From assembly GCA_015655115.1 (NCBI GenBank), contig JAATFQ010000255.1:1-55086 (forward strand): a stretch of 55,086 nt of DNA, written 5' to 3'. Under the pieces are notes generated by a model that made no database searches, was not told where the DNA came from, and was given only the letters and a program-made list of their open reading frames with translations. Source of the stretch: Sphingobacteriales bacterium. GTDB taxonomy: Bacteria; Bacteroidota; Bacteroidia; Sphingobacteriales; Sphingobacteriaceae. Below are positions 44,070 through 53,631 of this stretch, one piece after another; the first letter of the stretch is position 1; every line of letters begins with the position of its first letter. The position numbers and the translations under genes are program-made.

Positions 44070-45566
44070 TTAATTTCTCTCTCTGTAGGAAACACTGGTA
44101 ATTTTACCCAGTCCGGTCCATGAGTTTGTGAGCTGCAGGGCTGCATTTACCGGCGGCACGGTGTACAGCTCCAGTGTGCCATTGCTGCCTTCATTGCCTG
44201 CAGGGTTGTAGGTTCCTACTGTAAGTAGTTTGCCCCATGCCGTGTATTTAGCAAAAACTGATCTGTTAAAGAATCTCTGAAAGGAAATATGCGTGATTTG
44301 GGAGCTACCTTTATCCAGCATTAAAAAGCTGGTTTTCAAAAAATTGTCATATTCATATAATTTACCTCCAACGCTATAGAAGAGATAGCCCAGGTCGGGG
44401 CTTACCGCAAAGTGCTCCGCTTTATCTATGTCCTTTGCATTCATGGCATCATTAAAGTAAAGATACGGCCAGCTGGGCTGGAATTTCATGAGGTAGTAAT
44501 TAGCTGTACCGGGGTCTTTGAGCACGGCATAGCTGTTACCTGTAGCTTGGCCTTCCATATACACCATATCTTTGCCGACAGGAAAGCCTGCACTGGGCGG
44601 CATATCTGTAGCATTCCTGCCAGTGAAAGGTGAAGAGGTAAACGTACGTTTATCCATGTTATAGATCACCGCCTTATCCGTATAAGCCGCTATTTGCGGG
44701 AAAGCCTTAAATGGCTGTCCTTCACCGGCATAAACGTTAATAGGTGCATATGGAAATGTAGGGATCCCATTCGTACGCAAGTAGATATCGCTACCCTCCG
44801 TCAGGTACGTTATCGGCATATAGTTGTTCTGAAGAATGCCTATAATGCCTTTAGGCTTAAAGTCCGCAGGTACCTGGCCGGTAAGTTCATACCGGAAATT
44901 ATTCATATCAGTATAGCCAAAAGTTTCCGGATCTATTTTATAAGCACCTGTTTCTGTAACTATGTAGATGCGGTACGTCTGTGGTGTTCTGGCAAAATAT
45001 TCTGTCTCCATACAGTATACCTGCACCGGTTTTCCCTGCAAGGGTAAATCGGAACTCATTTCGGCAAGCACGTCTGTATGCTGCTCAAAAATGTTGTCTG
45101 TACGGTAATAAGTGATCATATCCAACCGCGACTTTCCATTCACTTCATTCAACACCATGTATCCTTCAAAAACCTTGGTGGTTACCAGGAGTTGCGTTTT
45201 GATAGGGTACTGTACCCCACTTGCATCGTCTTTCACAATAAGCTTCAGGGTATAGTTGCCCGGCGGTACTTCCAATTTTACATTCAGTACTTTTTCTGCG
45301 GAGATCACAGAATCTTTGCCGTTAATCTCTATAGACCACACATAAGTGTAGGCATTTTTGGTGCCATCAGGGTCAAGGGTGCCTTTTAACTGTGGAGATA
45401 CAGTGAGCAGTTGCCCAAAATCAACTCTATATCCATTTTCGCTATCAAAATTCGAAAATGTAAGTTCGTTAACTGGCTTATAGTCATAATTGCCTTTATC
45501 CTTGTAACAGCCACTAAAAGCAAAGCACAAGGCGATCAGTATAAAAAGAGATCGTATATTTTTCAT
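44070..45566 (-). CDS. PKD-like family surface lipoprotein
   Basis: A 498-residue lipoprotein: signal peptide and lipobox in LIALCFAFSGC (Cys20). Residues about 30-130 form a PKD-like domain (TYVWSIEINGKDS, PPGNYTLKLIVKDD), followed by a beta-rich, propeller-like remainder. It belongs to a PKD-like lipoprotein family that regularly follows SusD and DUF4843 genes in Bacteroidota. Probably a surface binding protein of the SusCD complex; ligand unknown. Gene order: SusD, DUF4843, this gene, ABC ATPase. Confidence 0.88.
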   Translation of the reverse strand: MKNIRSLFILIALCFAFSGCYKDKGNYDYKPVNELTFSNFDSENGYRVDFGQLLTVSPQLKGTLDPDGTKNAYTYVWSIEINGKDSVISAEKVLNVKLEVPPGNYTLKLIVKDDASGVQYPIKTQLLVTTKVFEGYMVLNEVNGKSRLDMITYYRTDNIFEQHTDVLAEMSSDLPLQGKPVQVYCMETEYFARTPQTYRIYIVTETGAYKIDPETFGYTDMNNFRYELTGQVPADFKPKGIIGILQNNYMPITYLTEGSDIYLRTNGIPTFPYAPINVYAGEGQPFKAFPQIAAYTDKAVIYNMDKRTFTSSPFTGRNATDMPPSAGFPVGKDMVYMEGQATGNSYAVLKDPGTANYYLMKFQPSWPYLYFNDAMNAKDIDKAEHFAVSPDLGYLFYSVGGKLYEYDNFLKTSFLMLDKGSSQITHISFQRFFNRSVFAKYTAWGKLLTVGTYNPAGNEGSNGTLELYTVPPVNAALQLTNSWTGLGKITSVSYRERN

Positions 45567-45596
45567 ACAATTTGTGATTTAGAATTAAAAATTAGA

Positions 45597-46355
45597 CTAC
45601 GGATACGCTGGCGCCATCTTCATGGGTGTTCCGTCTTCATCCAGGATAATATTGCCTTTCTTCGCTTCATCAGCCAGGTAGCGGCCCATAACAGAAGCGT
45701 AGTAAACTGCTGTGGAACGTTTATCCGGTGCGGGCGAGGAAGTGGCCCAGAAATCCAGGGGCATGCCCAGCAGATCATGGATCAGCCTCACTTTCTTTAA
45801 ACTGAACGTACCAAAATAGCGCGCGTAGTAATCTGTCCAATAGGGGCCCGCAGAAAGTATGTCTGATGTTGATATCGAAAACGTAAGCATGCTTGAGGTA
45901 TCGGGAGTGCCGTTATTCATTATCCTGTATAAAATATCAGTATTAAACTGCTCATTAGGCTGAAGGTGAAGGATCAGCTTTTTTATACCCGAAACCTGGT
46001 CTGGAATACGTTTGAGCAGCACATGCAAGGTATCCCTAACTCTGCCCGCGCGAAATACCAATTCCGGCAACTCAAAGTGGGTACTGGCCACGGCAGTAGA
46101 TGTTGGGTCTACCACCAGCTTATAGTAACGGTCTGCAGCAGCAGGGGCACCCGTTACGCCCAATGGTATATTAATTGTCATTTCCTTAACCGCTGCGTCG
46201 CTGTATGCAAATGTAAAGTCTAAGCTATCCTGGTAAGTGCCGGAGCTTATTTCGTTATTGAAGTAGATGTTATCTTTTACATCATAAGTTACAAGCGGTT
46301 CCCGTTTGCAGGCCGCGGCTATAAGAATGATGCTGATATATAGTAATCGTTTCAT
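45597..46355 (-). CDS. DUF4843 lipoprotein
   Basis: A 252-residue lipoprotein with signal peptide and lipobox in IILIAAACKREP (Cys16). The DUF4843 pattern is visible: NIYFNNEISSGTYQDSLDFTF, then MTINIPLGVTGAPAAADRYY and FRAGRVRDTLHVLLKR. DUF4843 proteins are near-constant partners of certain SusC/SusD pairs and are predicted to be Ig-like surface accessory proteins. It lies 18 bases after SusD and 30 bases before the PKD-like lipoprotein. Confidence 0.88.
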   Translation of the reverse strand: MKRLLYISIILIAAACKREPLVTYDVKDNIYFNNEISSGTYQDSLDFTFAYSDAAVKEMTINIPLGVTGAPAAADRYYKLVVDPTSTAVASTHFELPELVFRAGRVRDTLHVLLKRIPDQVSGIKKLILHLQPNEQFNTDILYRIMNNGTPDTSSMLTFSISTSDILSAGPYWTDYYARYFGTFSLKKVRLIHDLLGMPLDFWATSSPAPDKRSTAVYYASVMGRYLADEAKKGNIILDEDGTPMKMAPAYP

Positions 46356-46373
46356 AATTTTCGGGTATTTGCG

Positions 46374-47786
46374 TTAGCGGGGAGTGGTTTCAGACAGAGG
46401 CAACGGCACAATGTATACAGGCTTTCTCGCTGTATTGTTGATTGCATCAGGAATAGTCGCAGTATTTGTGCGCTTGTAATAAAAGAACAGCTGACCTTCG
46501 CCATAGAACTCTTTCCTGTATTCCTTCATGATCTCCGTTGGCAACAAAGCGTCTGCAGTCAGCGATGGCAGTCCCCTTTTGTTCCTCACCGTATTCAGGT
46601 AGGCACGTGCATTATCCGGATCTGTTTCGGTTTCAGCAAGAATGTAGTATAACTCCGACTTACGGATCAATGGCTGCAAAAATCTGCAGGGCAGGGACCT
46701 TGACACATCTTCATACTTATAGAAAGTACGATAGGTTTTAGTTGTAAGGAGCCAGGTAGTTGTATATCGGTAATCATTTTCGTTATTCTCGAACGTGTTT
46801 TTGAGATTTGTTGGCTCCGCTGTAAGAATAGCGTCATCCAGCAACACCGGACTAAAATAATTTGCATAATTGGTATACAGGTTATGGTTGTATACAGCGA
46901 ACATCACCTCCGTCGAAAATACCCTGTCTGGTAAACTGGTTCCTATGATAGCCGTATAGGCGAGCCAGGGAAACCACTTCTCCCCTTCATTCAATGCAGC
47001 AAGCGCAGCATCATGGGCTTCTGTTTTTCTGCCTGCCCAAAGATACACGCGGGCTTTCAATGCTTTTATGGCGTAATAGTTCAGGCGCTGGTTGCGGCTG
47101 CCTGTGTAGAAATCCGCCCCTGCTACTACCCCGTTCTTGATGACGGGATCATTCGCCAGAAGGATTTCAGCAGCATTTAGGTCTTCCAGCACTTTACCCA
47201 CTACCTGTATAGAACTAAGGATCGGTTGCGCCTTCCCGTCTGCCATTGTATTGTATGGTATGGCGGACTGGTCAGCACCAAGACTGTATACTGGTGCAAA
47301 GATGCGCAGCATGTCGAAATGCAGCATAGCCCTGACGGCCAGCGCTTCACCTTTCATCATGTTGCAGTTTTCCTGTGTGATCACATGGTTCTGTACAGAT
47401 ATATCTATTTTGTCAAGGAATATATTAGCCGTCAGTATAGTGCTGTACGCGCTCTTCCATATCTCTTCGAATTTCGCCAGTGCCAGTGCTTCGTTATATT
47501 GATACTGCTGGTAGCTCGTATATGGGGAAACAGCACCTGTGGTGACTACATTGTAACGCTGTGCCAGCATCTCCACGATGGTCTGCGTAAGTGCTGAACC
47601 ATAAAGGCTATTGCCTGACATGCTGATGTAAAGTCCATTCAACATTTGCTGCGCAGCATTCTCGTTAGCAAAAACCTGCGTTTCCGTGTAGGCTCCCTCG
47701 GGTTGTATCTGCAGGTATTTCTTACACCCCGCTACAGTGAGTAGTAATCCTGAGAGAAATAATATGATGATATGTTTCCTGTTCAT
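46374..47786 (-). CDS. SusD/RagB-family outer-membrane lipoprotein
   Basis: A 470-residue SusD-like lipoprotein with signal peptide and lipobox in LLLTVAGCKKYL (Cys21). Typical blocks: KYLQIQPEG, YIMS-like NGLYISMSGNSLYG, EALAVRAMLHFDMLRIFAPVY (TPR region), and the C-terminal RKSELYYILAETETD with NTVRNKRGLPSL and EYRKEFYGEGQLFFYYKR. It forms the lid over the SusC barrel and captures ligand. The lack of nearby glycosidases argues against a simple polysaccharide locus; peptide, siderophore or other ligands are possible. It starts 11 bases after SusC. Confidence 0.94.
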   Translation of the reverse strand: MNRKHIIILFLSGLLLTVAGCKKYLQIQPEGAYTETQVFANENAAQQMLNGLYISMSGNSLYGSALTQTIVEMLAQRYNVVTTGAVSPYTSYQQYQYNEALALAKFEEIWKSAYSTILTANIFLDKIDISVQNHVITQENCNMMKGEALAVRAMLHFDMLRIFAPVYSLGADQSAIPYNTMADGKAQPILSSIQVVGKVLEDLNAAEILLANDPVIKNGVVAGADFYTGSRNQRLNYYAIKALKARVYLWAGRKTEAHDAALAALNEGEKWFPWLAYTAIIGTSLPDRVFSTEVMFAVYNHNLYTNYANYFSPVLLDDAILTAEPTNLKNTFENNENDYRYTTTWLLTTKTYRTFYKYEDVSRSLPCRFLQPLIRKSELYYILAETETDPDNARAYLNTVRNKRGLPSLTADALLPTEIMKEYRKEFYGEGQLFFYYKRTNTATIPDAINNTARKPVYIVPLPLSETTPR

Positions 47787-47797
47787 GGAAGTAATTT

Positions 47798-50700
47798 TTA
47801 GAATGAAATATTTATGCTGAGGCTGCCTGTTCTGGCATAGGGATAATCGATCCCTCTTTCCGATTTGATCTTTTCAATGCGGAAGATATCATTCACGTAT
47901 AACGTCACTGAAATCGACTGCAGCTTAAGATCACGGATCCAGGCTGCATAACTGCGCCAGTTCAGACTGAAAGATTCGCCGATCAGGTGATTGTCTTCCT
48001 GCACAAAGCGCGAAGAAAGATTTGCGCTGGTGCTGCTGATACTGGTGAATTGCGAAATATCTCCAGGTTGCTTCCAACGGTCGTAAAGTGCGCGCTTATC
48101 AACATTCTCATGTAGGATCCCTACATTCTCTACCTTGTTGTACAGTGCGTTGTTGAACACATCTCCACCAAGGCGATATCGTGCAACAGCACCAAATGTG
48201 AAATCATGCAAGGTAAATGTGGTATTGATACCGCCCTCAAGCCGCGGACGCGAGTTGCCCACTTTTACAATATCGTCTGTACTATAGTAAAAGCTCAGCG
48301 TACCATCTTTTTTCTGGAACAACTCTTTTCCTGTTGCCGGATCTACCCCATGAGAAACAACCGCCCAAATGTCATCCGGACTATATCCATCCATAAATCT
48401 GATCATGCCCTTGCTTGCCGTCTGCTCCTCGTTGAGCTTGGCTAGTTTATCCGACAGTCCGCCATACGTGCTTGTATAACTACTGCCCATCACGCCAACC
48501 GACCATATAATGCGTTGAGCAGGAATATTCACTGGCTGTACGCGGATATTGAAATTCCAGCCTTTAGTACTGAGATAGCCTACGTTCATCACGTAACTGG
48601 AACCTGTACCAGTTGAAGAAGGCAGCGTACCTTCAGTCCCTACTGCAAGTGGATCTGTTTTCTTGTCGAAATATTCTACATAGCCACTGATTCTGTTTTT
48701 AAAGAAGCCAAAATCAATACCATAACTCAACTGCAGCGTACGTTGCCAGTCCAGCGTAGGATTGCCCAGTGAAGCAAGCGTGATGCCCTGGCCAAATGTA
48801 TTATTGTTGCCTGTCTGGAAACTTAGAGTAGATACGGAGCTAAACTGGCCGAGATTCTCGTTACCTGTATATCCTGCATTGGCTCTTATTTTCAGCAGAT
48901 TTATAGTATTAGAATTCCTCAGGAATGGTTCCTGGTGAAAATTCCAACCGATACCACCAGATACAAAAGGTTTGAATGTGTGATCAGTACCAAAAACACT
49001 GGCACCATCCAGACGGTATACTGCGTCGAACAGAAAACGCTGGTCCCACGCATAGCTAAAGCTGGCAAGAACGCCTGCGCTCCTGATTTTGCTGGTACTT
49101 GCGGCAGGTGTACCATCGGGTGTGTAGCCATAGGCGTACACCGGGTTGCCATTTGTGCCATATGGAAAACCTACTGCAGAATATCCAGACAGCTGCCTGT
49201 TCGTTTCAGCGATATCGCCACGGATAGCAGCGCTGAACTGGCTTTTACCGATTGTCTCACCATAGTTGAGCATCAGATTTGCGCGGTAGCCATTGTTATC
49301 TACATGGGTATTCGTATAGTTCCCTTTCTGTGTCAGCTCCACACCATCGAAACGTGTATTTTCCGGAGGGATAAACTGTACGCTGTTACTGTTTCCTTTC
49401 GTGAGCTGCAGCCCACCTTGCAGGCGGAATTTGCTGGATAGCGTATAGATAGCGTCCAGGTTATTGAAAAATGTAAAATCCTTTGTCTGGTCGATACTCA
49501 ATTGGGATACATTATACAGAGGGTTCACTGCACTTGGATCATACTCCGGGTCCAGGTATTTGGGGATAGTACCATCAGGCAATTGCTTTCTATAGTAAGG
49601 GATTGCTTTTGCGAAAGCAGAAAAAGAACCATACGGAGATTCATCAGCTTTAGACCCTGTTAAAGAAAGCGTATTGTTCAGGTTCAGTTTGCCTTTGCGG
49701 TAGGTAATACCCACATTACCACCCCATGTTTCCCTGCCGGAGCCTTTCATTACACCCAGCTGCTTTCCATAGGAAGCAGAGGCATTGAACAGCAGATCGT
49801 TGTTGCCGCCGGAGAACTGCAATGAATGGCGGTGCGAAAGGCCAGTGCGTACCGGCTCATTGAGCCAGTAAGTGTTTACACCGCGCTGTACTTCCGCCAG
49901 GCGGGAATTGTATTTAGCCATGTCAGCCCATTCATTACCCGGACCGGTTTGATAAAGCATACCTTGCAGACGCTCATATTCCAGCTTTTCCGCGGCATCC
50001 ATCAGATTATAGCTGCTCAGGTCAGGCATTTCAACAGTCATATCTGCATTGTAGGAGATCTGTAGTTTGCCGGGAACCGGGCGTTTTGTTTCTACCACTA
50101 CTACCCCATTTGCTGCTTTGGCTCCATACAATGCAGTGGAAGCCGCATCTTTCAGAATGGTAATCGCCGACACGCGGTTCATATCGAGATCATTAATAAT
50201 CTGTAAAGTGGTTTCAAAACCATCCAGTATAAACAGTGGCTGGTTGGGGTCCTGGCTAAACTGGTCGTTGAGTGTATTGGTGTTAATAGTAGTCTGCCCC
50301 ATGATCTCGAATGTAGGCATACTATTGGGATTAGAGCCTTGCAGATTATTCTCTACTTTGATAAATGATGGATCGAGGCTCCGGAGGCTTTCCAATACAT
50401 TTCTGTTGCCGACAGCTTTAAGCTCAAGGCCTGTAAAAGTAACCGCCGCCCCAGTAAAACTATCCTTTTTACGGTTTATACCAGTACCAGTAATGATAAC
50501 ATCACTCATCTTATTTTCGGCCAGTTGCATGATAATGACCATGGAAGGCTGGTCTTTCTTAATTTTCACCTCTTGTGTGGTATACCCGAGATAGCTAATC
50601 ATTAAAGTGGAATTTTCATCAATATTTGAAAAGATAAATGTTCCATCCTTTAATGAAATTACTGTTCTGGTGGTGCCTTTGAGCGTTATTGAAGCTCCAA

Positions 50701-51196
50701 TTAACGGGGCTCCATCAGGACTTAACACTTGCCCGCGAACGTCGATATTCTTAAATGTGGCAATAACCCGGTCCAGGAAGGAAGATGTTTTGGGCTTAAT
50801 AATGATCATTTTATCCTGAACAGCATAGGTGAACGGCTGATCTGCAAAACACTTGATAAGTACTTCCTGTAGATCTTCAGCGTTGGCTTGAATGGTTACA
50901 GGCCTTGCTTGTTGGATCAATGCATTTGTAATAACAAAGTCGTAGCCAGTTTGCCTTCTGATCTCTTTGAACACCTCTGCAATTGGAGCATTTTTTTTCG
51001 ACAAAGTAACACTTTGCGATCTTGCTGCTAAAGAAATTTGTAAAAAAGCCGCACATAATAGTGCAATTGTTATATAAGTCCTCATTAGCCACTTTTTTAG
51101 TTGATGTTCGGGAAATGGCCACCGCATGCTCTCGCTTACGGAATTACGGGCAAGGCTGGTCAGGCCATGCCCAATTGTATCATAAAATTTATACAT
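47798..51196 (-). CDS. SusC/RagA TonB-dependent transporter with STN domain
   Basis: A 1132-residue receptor. After an N-terminal extension and signal peptide (MRTYITIALLCAAFLQISLA, about 38-57) comes an STN signalling domain (about 62-135, SVTLSKKNAPIAEVFKEI), a CarboxypepD_reg-like beta sandwich (about 150-230), the plug (NAANGVVVVETKRP-like region at about 360) and a 22-strand barrel ending in SLSINISF. The STN domain links it to FecR and the sigma factor. The start may be at residue 38 (position 51085); the longer start is common in relatives. Co-operates with SusD. Confidence 0.93.
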   Translation of the reverse strand: MYKFYDTIGHGLTSLARNSVSESMRWPFPEHQLKKWLMRTYITIALLCAAFLQISLAARSQSVTLSKKNAPIAEVFKEIRRQTGYDFVITNALIQQARPVTIQANAEDLQEVLIKCFADQPFTYAVQDKMIIIKPKTSSFLDRVIATFKNIDVRGQVLSPDGAPLIGASITLKGTTRTVISLKDGTFIFSNIDENSTLMISYLGYTTQEVKIKKDQPSMVIIMQLAENKMSDVIITGTGINRKKDSFTGAAVTFTGLELKAVGNRNVLESLRSLDPSFIKVENNLQGSNPNSMPTFEIMGQTTINTNTLNDQFSQDPNQPLFILDGFETTLQIINDLDMNRVSAITILKDAASTALYGAKAANGVVVVETKRPVPGKLQISYNADMTVEMPDLSSYNLMDAAEKLEYERLQGMLYQTGPGNEWADMAKYNSRLAEVQRGVNTYWLNEPVRTGLSHRHSLQFSGGNNDLLFNASASYGKQLGVMKGSGRETWGGNVGITYRKGKLNLNNTLSLTGSKADESPYGSFSAFAKAIPYYRKQLPDGTIPKYLDPEYDPSAVNPLYNVSQLSIDQTKDFTFFNNLDAIYTLSSKFRLQGGLQLTKGNSNSVQFIPPENTRFDGVELTQKGNYTNTHVDNNGYRANLMLNYGETIGKSQFSAAIRGDIAETNRQLSGYSAVGFPYGTNGNPVYAYGYTPDGTPAASTSKIRSAGVLASFSYAWDQRFLFDAVYRLDGASVFGTDHTFKPFVSGGIGWNFHQEPFLRNSNTINLLKIRANAGYTGNENLGQFSSVSTLSFQTGNNNTFGQGITLASLGNPTLDWQRTLQLSYGIDFGFFKNRISGYVEYFDKKTDPLAVGTEGTLPSSTGTGSSYVMNVGYLSTKGWNFNIRVQPVNIPAQRIIWSVGVMGSSYTSTYGGLSDKLAKLNEEQTASKGMIRFMDGYSPDDIWAVVSHGVDPATGKELFQKKDGTLSFYYSTDDIVKVGNSRPRLEGGINTTFTLHDFTFGAVARYRLGGDVFNNALYNKVENVGILHENVDKRALYDRWKQPGDISQFTSISSTSANLSSRFVQEDNHLIGESFSLNWRSYAAWIRDLKLQSISVTLYVNDIFRIEKIKSERGIDYPYARTGSLSINISF

Positions 51197-51259
51197 TTGT
51201 TTGTCGGTTAGCTGATAAGATGTTTCGAAGCATTTTTATTGATGTAAGCCTGACTTTTC

Positions 51260-51290
51260 AGACCGGGGCGGTGCGAAACGCTTCCGGTCT
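51260..51290 (+). terminator. Hairpin between FecR and SusC with a T-run on the opposite strand
   Basis: AGACCGG (51260-51266) and CCGGTCT (51284-51290) form a stem that can be extended by an inner GCG/CGC pairing. On the plus strand a run of six T residues follows, including the last stem base, giving a rho-independent shape directed against the operon. On the minus strand it lies in the leader of SusC, 64 bases upstream of its start codon. Confidence 0.45.
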
Positions 51291-51318
51291 TTTTTCAGCT
51301 TACCTTAATTTGTATATG

Positions 51319-52521
51319 TTAAGGCATAACTAAAATCCTCCTTCCCTCAATTTTAAAATAGACCCCTTGAGTGGCTTCCAGTGCTTTTAATACTTCTGAT
51401 AATTTTTTACGTCTTGAAATGGTACTTACAAAGCCTATGTTGGATAGGTTGCCCTGGTAGGTCACGTCAACATTGTACCAGCGTGCAAGCTGCCGCATTA
51501 CAGATTTTAAATCATCACCATTAAAAATGAAATCACCATTTTTCCAGGCTACAGCATTTTCTATATCCGCCTTATTAACTTGTATTTTTGTTCCCGATAA
51601 TATGCCCTGCTCGCCCGGTTGTAGTATTACTTTACTATTCAACCCTGAAGTACTGTCAGCCTGTGATAAAACGACCTTACCTTCAAGCAATGTGGTTTTA
51701 GTCACTGGCTCATCATTGTAACAGTTCAGGTTGAAGTGTGTACCCAACACCTGAACTTCCTGCCCCTTGCTCTTCACAATGAAAGGATGTTTTTTATCTT
51801 TAGCGACTTCAAAGTAAGCTTCGCCATTTAGAATAATCGTGCGGTTAGCGCCATTGAAGACAGTTGGATACTGTATAGAGGACTCCGCATTCATATAAAC
51901 CACTGTACCATCACTTAGGATAATCTGATATTGGCCTCCCCGGGGAGTGGTTATCGTACTGAACTTACTGTCCTCTACAGAGATGGCTGTTCCATCAGTA
52001 TATTGCAATTTGGCAGCATTTATGATGACACCCGTTTTTGCACCACTGAGTTGTATTATCTTTCCGTTGGAAAGCGTGATATATGCTTTATTACTTCCCG
52101 CAGCGATATCGTGTTTAACAAATTTATCCCTACTGTTCTCCACATCAGGATTTAGAACTTGCCGGAGAGTGACGATTGTACCAACAACAAGAATTATGGC
52201 GGCGGCAATGGCAATCCATCTGGATGTAAAAATTTTTGCTGAACCAACTTTACTTCGAGACTGCCAGTTTGGATTTTCAAATGATGCGCCTAATTTTAAA
52301 AGGGTCATCCTCCAAACCTCGTCTTTAGTCGTATTTTTTATGCGCTCATATTGCTTTAGTTCCTCGGGTATATTCTTCTCATTTTTCAACCCTTCAAAAT
52401 AGTTCCTGTTATTTTCTGACGAGTTCAGCCAAACATTTAGCTCCCGTTCCTCATCAGGCGTCAACTGACCTCTAAAGTGCCTGGCAATTAACCTGGAAAT
52501 ATGGAATTCTTTTTCAAGCAT
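51319..52521 (-). CDS. FecR-family anti-sigma factor
   Basis: A 400-residue inner-membrane protein: N-terminal cytoplasmic part with a DUF4880-like region (LIARHFRGQLTPDEERELNVW), one membrane helix at about 96-116 (WIAIAAAIILVVGTIVTL), a periplasmic FecR domain (TTPRGGQYQIILSDGTVVYMNAESS, GEAYFEVAKDKKHPFIV) and a C-terminal DUF4974-type secretin-like domain (FNGDDLKSVMRQLARWYNVDV). It receives the signal from the STN domain of SusC and controls the ECF sigma factor encoded upstream. Spacing to the sigma gene is 97 bases. Confidence 0.94.
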   Translation of the reverse strand: MLEKEFHISRLIARHFRGQLTPDEERELNVWLNSSENNRNYFEGLKNEKNIPEELKQYERIKNTTKDEVWRMTLLKLGASFENPNWQSRSKVGSAKIFTSRWIAIAAAIILVVGTIVTLRQVLNPDVENSRDKFVKHDIAAGSNKAYITLSNGKIIQLSGAKTGVIINAAKLQYTDGTAISVEDSKFSTITTPRGGQYQIILSDGTVVYMNAESSIQYPTVFNGANRTIILNGEAYFEVAKDKKHPFIVKSKGQEVQVLGTHFNLNCYNDEPVTKTTLLEGKVVLSQADSTSGLNSKVILQPGEQGILSGTKIQVNKADIENAVAWKNGDFIFNGDDLKSVMRQLARWYNVDVTYQGNLSNIGFVSTISRRKKLSEVLKALEATQGVYFKIEGRRILVMP

Positions 52522-52618
52522 CTGGATTGTGTTTTATCTTAAGACTAAAAATAGTCTGCGCCAATTTATATAGAAACACCGCCGGTATGCCAAACGCCCA
52601 AAAGTATTTTATATATTT

Positions 52619-53221
52619 TTAAGTACGGTGAATTAAGAATAGAAAAGTAAGGTAGAATGCCTCTGAAATCCCCTTTTTAAGAAAGGCGGTTTTAAGAATT
52701 TCGATCGCATTAGCTTTGTGACTGCGTACCGTTTTTACCGAGATGCCAAGGTGCTGTGCAACCTCATCTGTTTTTTTTCCTTCATAATACAAGAGTTTAA
52801 ATACTTCTCCGCATTTCTGAGGCAGCAGGGATATTTCTTCATCCAAAATTTCAAGAAATTCTGCCTGAATAATTTCATGAAGGATAATATCTTCGTTTAA
52901 ATTGAACTGTTCAAAATAATACTGTTGTGAAGCAATTCTTCTTTTTAATGACCTGAGGTAATTCAGGCATTCATTGCGGCACCGGATATACAAAAAAGCT
53001 TTAATGTTTTCTGCAGTAACAAAATCACTGTGTTTTTCCCACACCTTGACGAAACTTTCAGATACAATATCTTTAGCCTGGGCTTCATCCTGTATTAAAC
53101 GAATCGCGAAGTAGCATAATGAAGAATAATAGAGACCATAAAAATAGCTCAACGCTTTGTTGTTGCCAGCTATAAGTTGTCCTATCCAATAAACATCATC
53201 TTTTTTACTTAATTGCTCCAT
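52619..53221 (-). CDS. ECF RNA polymerase sigma factor
   Basis: A 200-residue sigma-70 family protein with region 2 at about 20-90 (LYYSSLCYFAIRLI, QAKDIVSESFVKVWEK) and region 4 at about 130-180 (LPQKCGEVFKLLYYEGKKTDEV, AQHLGISVKTVRSHKANAIEIL). This is the Bacteroidota FecI-like type that pairs with FecR and SusC. It is the first gene of the operon. A 14-bp palindrome at 53310-53323 lies upstream. Confidence 0.94.
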   Translation of the reverse strand: MEQLSKKDDVYWIGQLIAGNNKALSYFYGLYYSSLCYFAIRLIQDEAQAKDIVSESFVKVWEKHSDFVTAENIKAFLYIRCRNECLNYLRSLKRRIASQQYYFEQFNLNEDIILHEIIQAEFLEILDEEISLLPQKCGEVFKLLYYEGKKTDEVAQHLGISVKTVRSHKANAIEILKTAFLKKGISEAFYLTFLFLIHRT

Positions 53222-53631
53222 CTAACTTTGCTAAACACAGGCAATATCTGCATTAATTTTGAATTATTGCATCGTACATCATTCACTCCGCAAGCAGCAA
53301 CATATTTTTAACAGATATCTGTTTTTTTTCGGATAATTCGCACTACATTATTCAATATTTCCTGAATAAAATCAACAAAATGACTTTTTTTAAGATAAAA
53401 AAATCAATTACACATCTTAAGTCATTATGTAAGCTCATTATATGATTATCTATCAATTCGATTTGAAATTCTTCCAGTTGATTCAGACCAAAGACGTACA
53501 CGTTTTATTTAGTCGGGACTCTGCCTAGATTCGTATTAACACCCGTTTTTGGACATTCCTGAAAATAAAGATCGAAGCGAAGCCTTAACTAACAATTATA
53601 GCTTGGGATACGATGATAATTGTTTTCATGA
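53222..53631. other. Regulatory interval upstream of the sigma gene
   Basis: No supported gene. AACAGATATCTGTT (53310-53323) is a perfect 14-bp palindrome about 90 bases upstream of the sigma start and could be an operator. AACAATTAT (53591-53599) and ATAATTGTT (53616-53624) form a weak hairpin 8 bases past the cupin stop and may end cupin transcription. The rest is AT-rich and unassigned. Confidence 0.45.

Noticed and set aside
49826..50594. Long plus-strand frames opposite SusC
   Set aside because: Antisense shadows within the TonB-dependent receptor; no protein features.
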